NCBI GenBank assembly: GCA_009839745.1
Contig: VXPE01000090.1
Location: 1 to 34,808, forward strand
Length of the DNA: 34,808 nucleotides
Source: Candidatus Poribacteria bacterium
GTDB lineage: Bacteria > Poribacteria > WGA-4E > WGA-3G
Direction of reading: 5' to 3'
The translations under genes and the position numbers were made by a program. Under the pieces are notes generated by a model. It did not search any database. It saw nothing but the letters and a program-made list of their open reading frames with translations, and was not told the origin of the DNA. Every line of letters begins with the position of its first letter. Position 1 is the first letter of the stretch. Positions 34,101-34,808 of the stretch are shown here, piece by piece.

Positions 34101-34375
34101 GATTACGTCCGATTGTTCTCACCACGGTGACGACAATTATCGGACTCATGCCGATGGCGATCGGTCTTGGGGGTAAATCACCGATCTGGATGCCGATGGC
34201 GTATACCATCATCTTCGGGCTCGCGCTCGCAACCACGATGACGCTATTTGTGATGCCTGCGCTTTACGCAATCACAACAGATATACGGGGTCTCGTCCTG
34301 AAAAATCCGGAAGAACGTTTTCGCACCGTTTCAGAGGAAGATCTGTTAGGTGTCGCTGTCCCGGCTGATGATTAA
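31148..34375 (+). CDS. RND efflux permease (AcrB/HAE1-like)
   Basis: 1075 residues, full length for the family; AAGGAG lies about 13 bases before the ATG. The N-terminus MSIPKMSVNNPVLANMLMIIII is the first membrane helix with its usual leading motif. D402 and D403 in GIVVDDAIVVIENIYRH are the proton-relay aspartates of helix 4. The second half repeats the layout, with GIVVNDSIVLIDFINKFRERG and a LRPIVLTTVTTIIGLMPMA helix. The pump would export drugs, lipids or other hydrophobic compounds with the adaptor at 28491. A second, closely similar permease starts 114 bases downstream. Confidence 0.93.
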   Translation: MSIPKMSVNNPVLANMLMIIIIAFGVYAWINLPRELTPEIALQSATVTTLYPGASPEEVEKLVTAPIEEAIEENVSKINLLFSNSSEGRSVISIDFEELSDRDFDKELENLRTAVEQVNELPEEILDEPKVEELDVSSGFPMLTIAVGGKISETQMRDIAENLKDEILDIKNVASVRIAGLREREIWIEVNPDRLKAYQIPIAMVITAVGASNLNLPAGTMELGNTEFMVRTMGEFANPETIGETIIAVQPTGTPLRLKDVATVSDTYEKARTLSRINAEPSISLSVQKKTEGNTIALVAQLRELVEKRKTDLPEGAELTAVNDYSVILKERLGILETNAFFGLLLVVFMLFLFIGWRNAVFAALGIPVAFMATFWFMSVGGYSLSGVSLFGLILVVGIVVDDAIVVIENIYRHIERGEPPKVAAIRGAEEVGWPVLAASLTTICAFGPLMFMSGVPGQFMRVVPIMAILVLIASLFEVFVILPAHVSEWGKARTQTGRSRLENLRTRSPNTFALSAYITGFFASFGLFFDFIRNRYIRILKITIRHRYAFVGSVFFIGLIACVGAFLVLDRELFPGEDFPQFYVKAEMPPSYGMQETTAVVAQIEEAAKTLPSSEVAAIVSNIGLHTPTGALMEGVTYGSNFGEVIVELTPKQERTRGVDDIIAELRTKTTTISGIEELNFITQEGGPPQGEDVEVKVKGPRFEQLTALADTLKASLMEMDGVYDIRDDFRTGKSELRIYLKPEKAHQYGLTTFQVAQTVRTAIEGAKATTYREADEAIDVIVKYEEDTLGNLAELNNLLIATPTGAIVPLKDVADITEEKGYSDIRRFDGERSITVYASVDRAKTTPFDANQALISKFADVESLYPGYQLDFRGLFDEIIESFSELWKLFIVGLLLIYVVLGAQFKSFIQPIVIMLAVPFGMIGAMVGLLLANATLSMVAMFGIVALSGIVVNDSIVLIDFINKFRERGFNKWYAILKGGYVRLRPIVLTTVTTIIGLMPMAIGLGGKSPIWMPMAYTIIFGLALATTMTLFVMPALYAITTDIRGLVLKNPEERFRTVSEEDLLGVAVPADD

Positions 34376-34385
34376 TGGGAATGAC

Positions 34386-34411
34386 AAGGCGAGGTTTGCT
34401 GACCTCGCCTT
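34386..34411 (+). terminator. Terminator-like hairpin after the first RND permease
   Basis: AAGGCGAGGT (34386-34395) pairs perfectly with ACCTCGCCTT (34402-34411), loop TTGCTG, and a five-T run follows 6 bases later. It lies 10 bases after the stop. Because a paralogous permease follows, it may only partly stop transcription. Confidence 0.65.
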
Positions 34412-34489
34412 ATACACTTTTTGACTTTACAGCCACAATATCTGTAGATTAATACCAAATTCCAATCTCACACAGTAAAATCCGACCCC

Positions 34490-34808
34490 ATGTCCATTCC
34501 CAAACTATCCGTAAACAACCCTGTTTTAGCGAATCTCCTGATGATTATCATCATCGTTTTCGGAGTGTACGCATGGATGAACCTGCCGCGGGAACTCACC
34601 CCAGAAGTCTCAGTACAGAGCGCAGTTGTGACAACGTTATATCCGGGCGCATCCCCAGAAGAAGTTGAAAAGCTTGTCACTGCACCTATTGAAGATGCTA
34701 TTCAGGAGAATGTCAACAAAGTTGAATTATTGTTTTCTACCTCTTCAGAGGGGCGTTCTGTTATCTTTGTCGATTTTGAGGAGATAAGCGATCGGGATTT
34801 TGACAAGG
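34490..34808 (+). CDS. Second RND efflux permease, N-terminal part (3' end outside window)
   Basis: The frame opens at ATG 34490 and runs to the right edge without a stop, so only about 106 residues are visible. They read MSIPKLSVNNPVLANLLMIIII and continue through LPRELTPEV, YPGASPEEVEKLVTAPIEDAI and SSEGRSVIFVDFEEISDRDFDK. By hand alignment about 89 of 106 residues equal those of the permease at 31148. It is a tandem paralogue. There is no clear ribosome-binding site before its ATG. Two different permeases with one adaptor occur in MdtABC-type pumps. Confidence 0.9.
   Translation, partial: MSIPKLSVNNPVLANLLMIIIIVFGVYAWMNLPRELTPEVSVQSAVVTTLYPGASPEEVEKLVTAPIEDAIQENVNKVELLFSTSSEGRSVIFVDFEEISDRDFDK

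Overview
The window is a bacterial chromosome segment. My best guess for its source is the uncultured sponge/marine lineage Candidatus Poribacteria or a close relative. This is inference from style: secreted LamG-type beta-sandwich proteins ending in a KLATTW-like tail, intergenic palindromes and MITE-like elements, and TIR/FRG proteins fused to TPR arrays. No rRNA is present, so the taxonomy is not proven.

Region 1 (1-8759, all + strand, visibly more AT-rich) is a defence/signalling island. It starts with the C-terminal part of a type IIG restriction-methylase (TaqI/Eco57I-like specificity domain). A TIR-TPR protein follows, overlapping it by 4 bases. Next come an FRG-TPR protein, a two-gene Pycsar system (cNMP-binding TIR effector, then class III pyrimidine nucleotidyl cyclase), a stand-alone TIR protein with an unrecognised C-terminal half, and a second FRG-TPR protein. 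Three TIR proteins and two FRG proteins lie within 8 kb. The two FRG proteins share a C-terminal tail, and a third copy of that tail appears as a remnant at about 2522-2596.

Region 2 (8760-18000) is metabolic: a group III iron-type alcohol dehydrogenase, an exported PQQ-like beta-propeller, and a tightly coupled HemW-like radical SAM protein and PaaK-like adenylate-forming ligase. A small conserved protein coupled to a retropepsin-like aspartic protease comes next. After it is about 600 bases of palindromic repeats and a MITE, then a flavin-dependent halogenase-like monooxygenase and an orphan TAXI-type substrate-binding lipoprotein.

Region 3 (18000-27400) is housekeeping and envelope: dnaN with a good sigma70 promoter, tRNA-Phe(GAA) and tRNA-Thr(CGT). 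On the minus strand are glcD, glcE, a PorX-like protein (degenerate receiver plus PglZ phosphatase domain), full-length DsbD and a membrane-anchored TPR protein.

Region 4 (27400-34808) is secretion and efflux: a LamG protein, a membrane fusion protein behind a MITE that carries a promoter-like sequence, a second secreted beta-sandwich protein, a complete RND permease, and the start of a second, about 84% identical RND permease cut by the window end. One adaptor with two permeases resembles the MdtABC arrangement; no TolC-like gene is in view.
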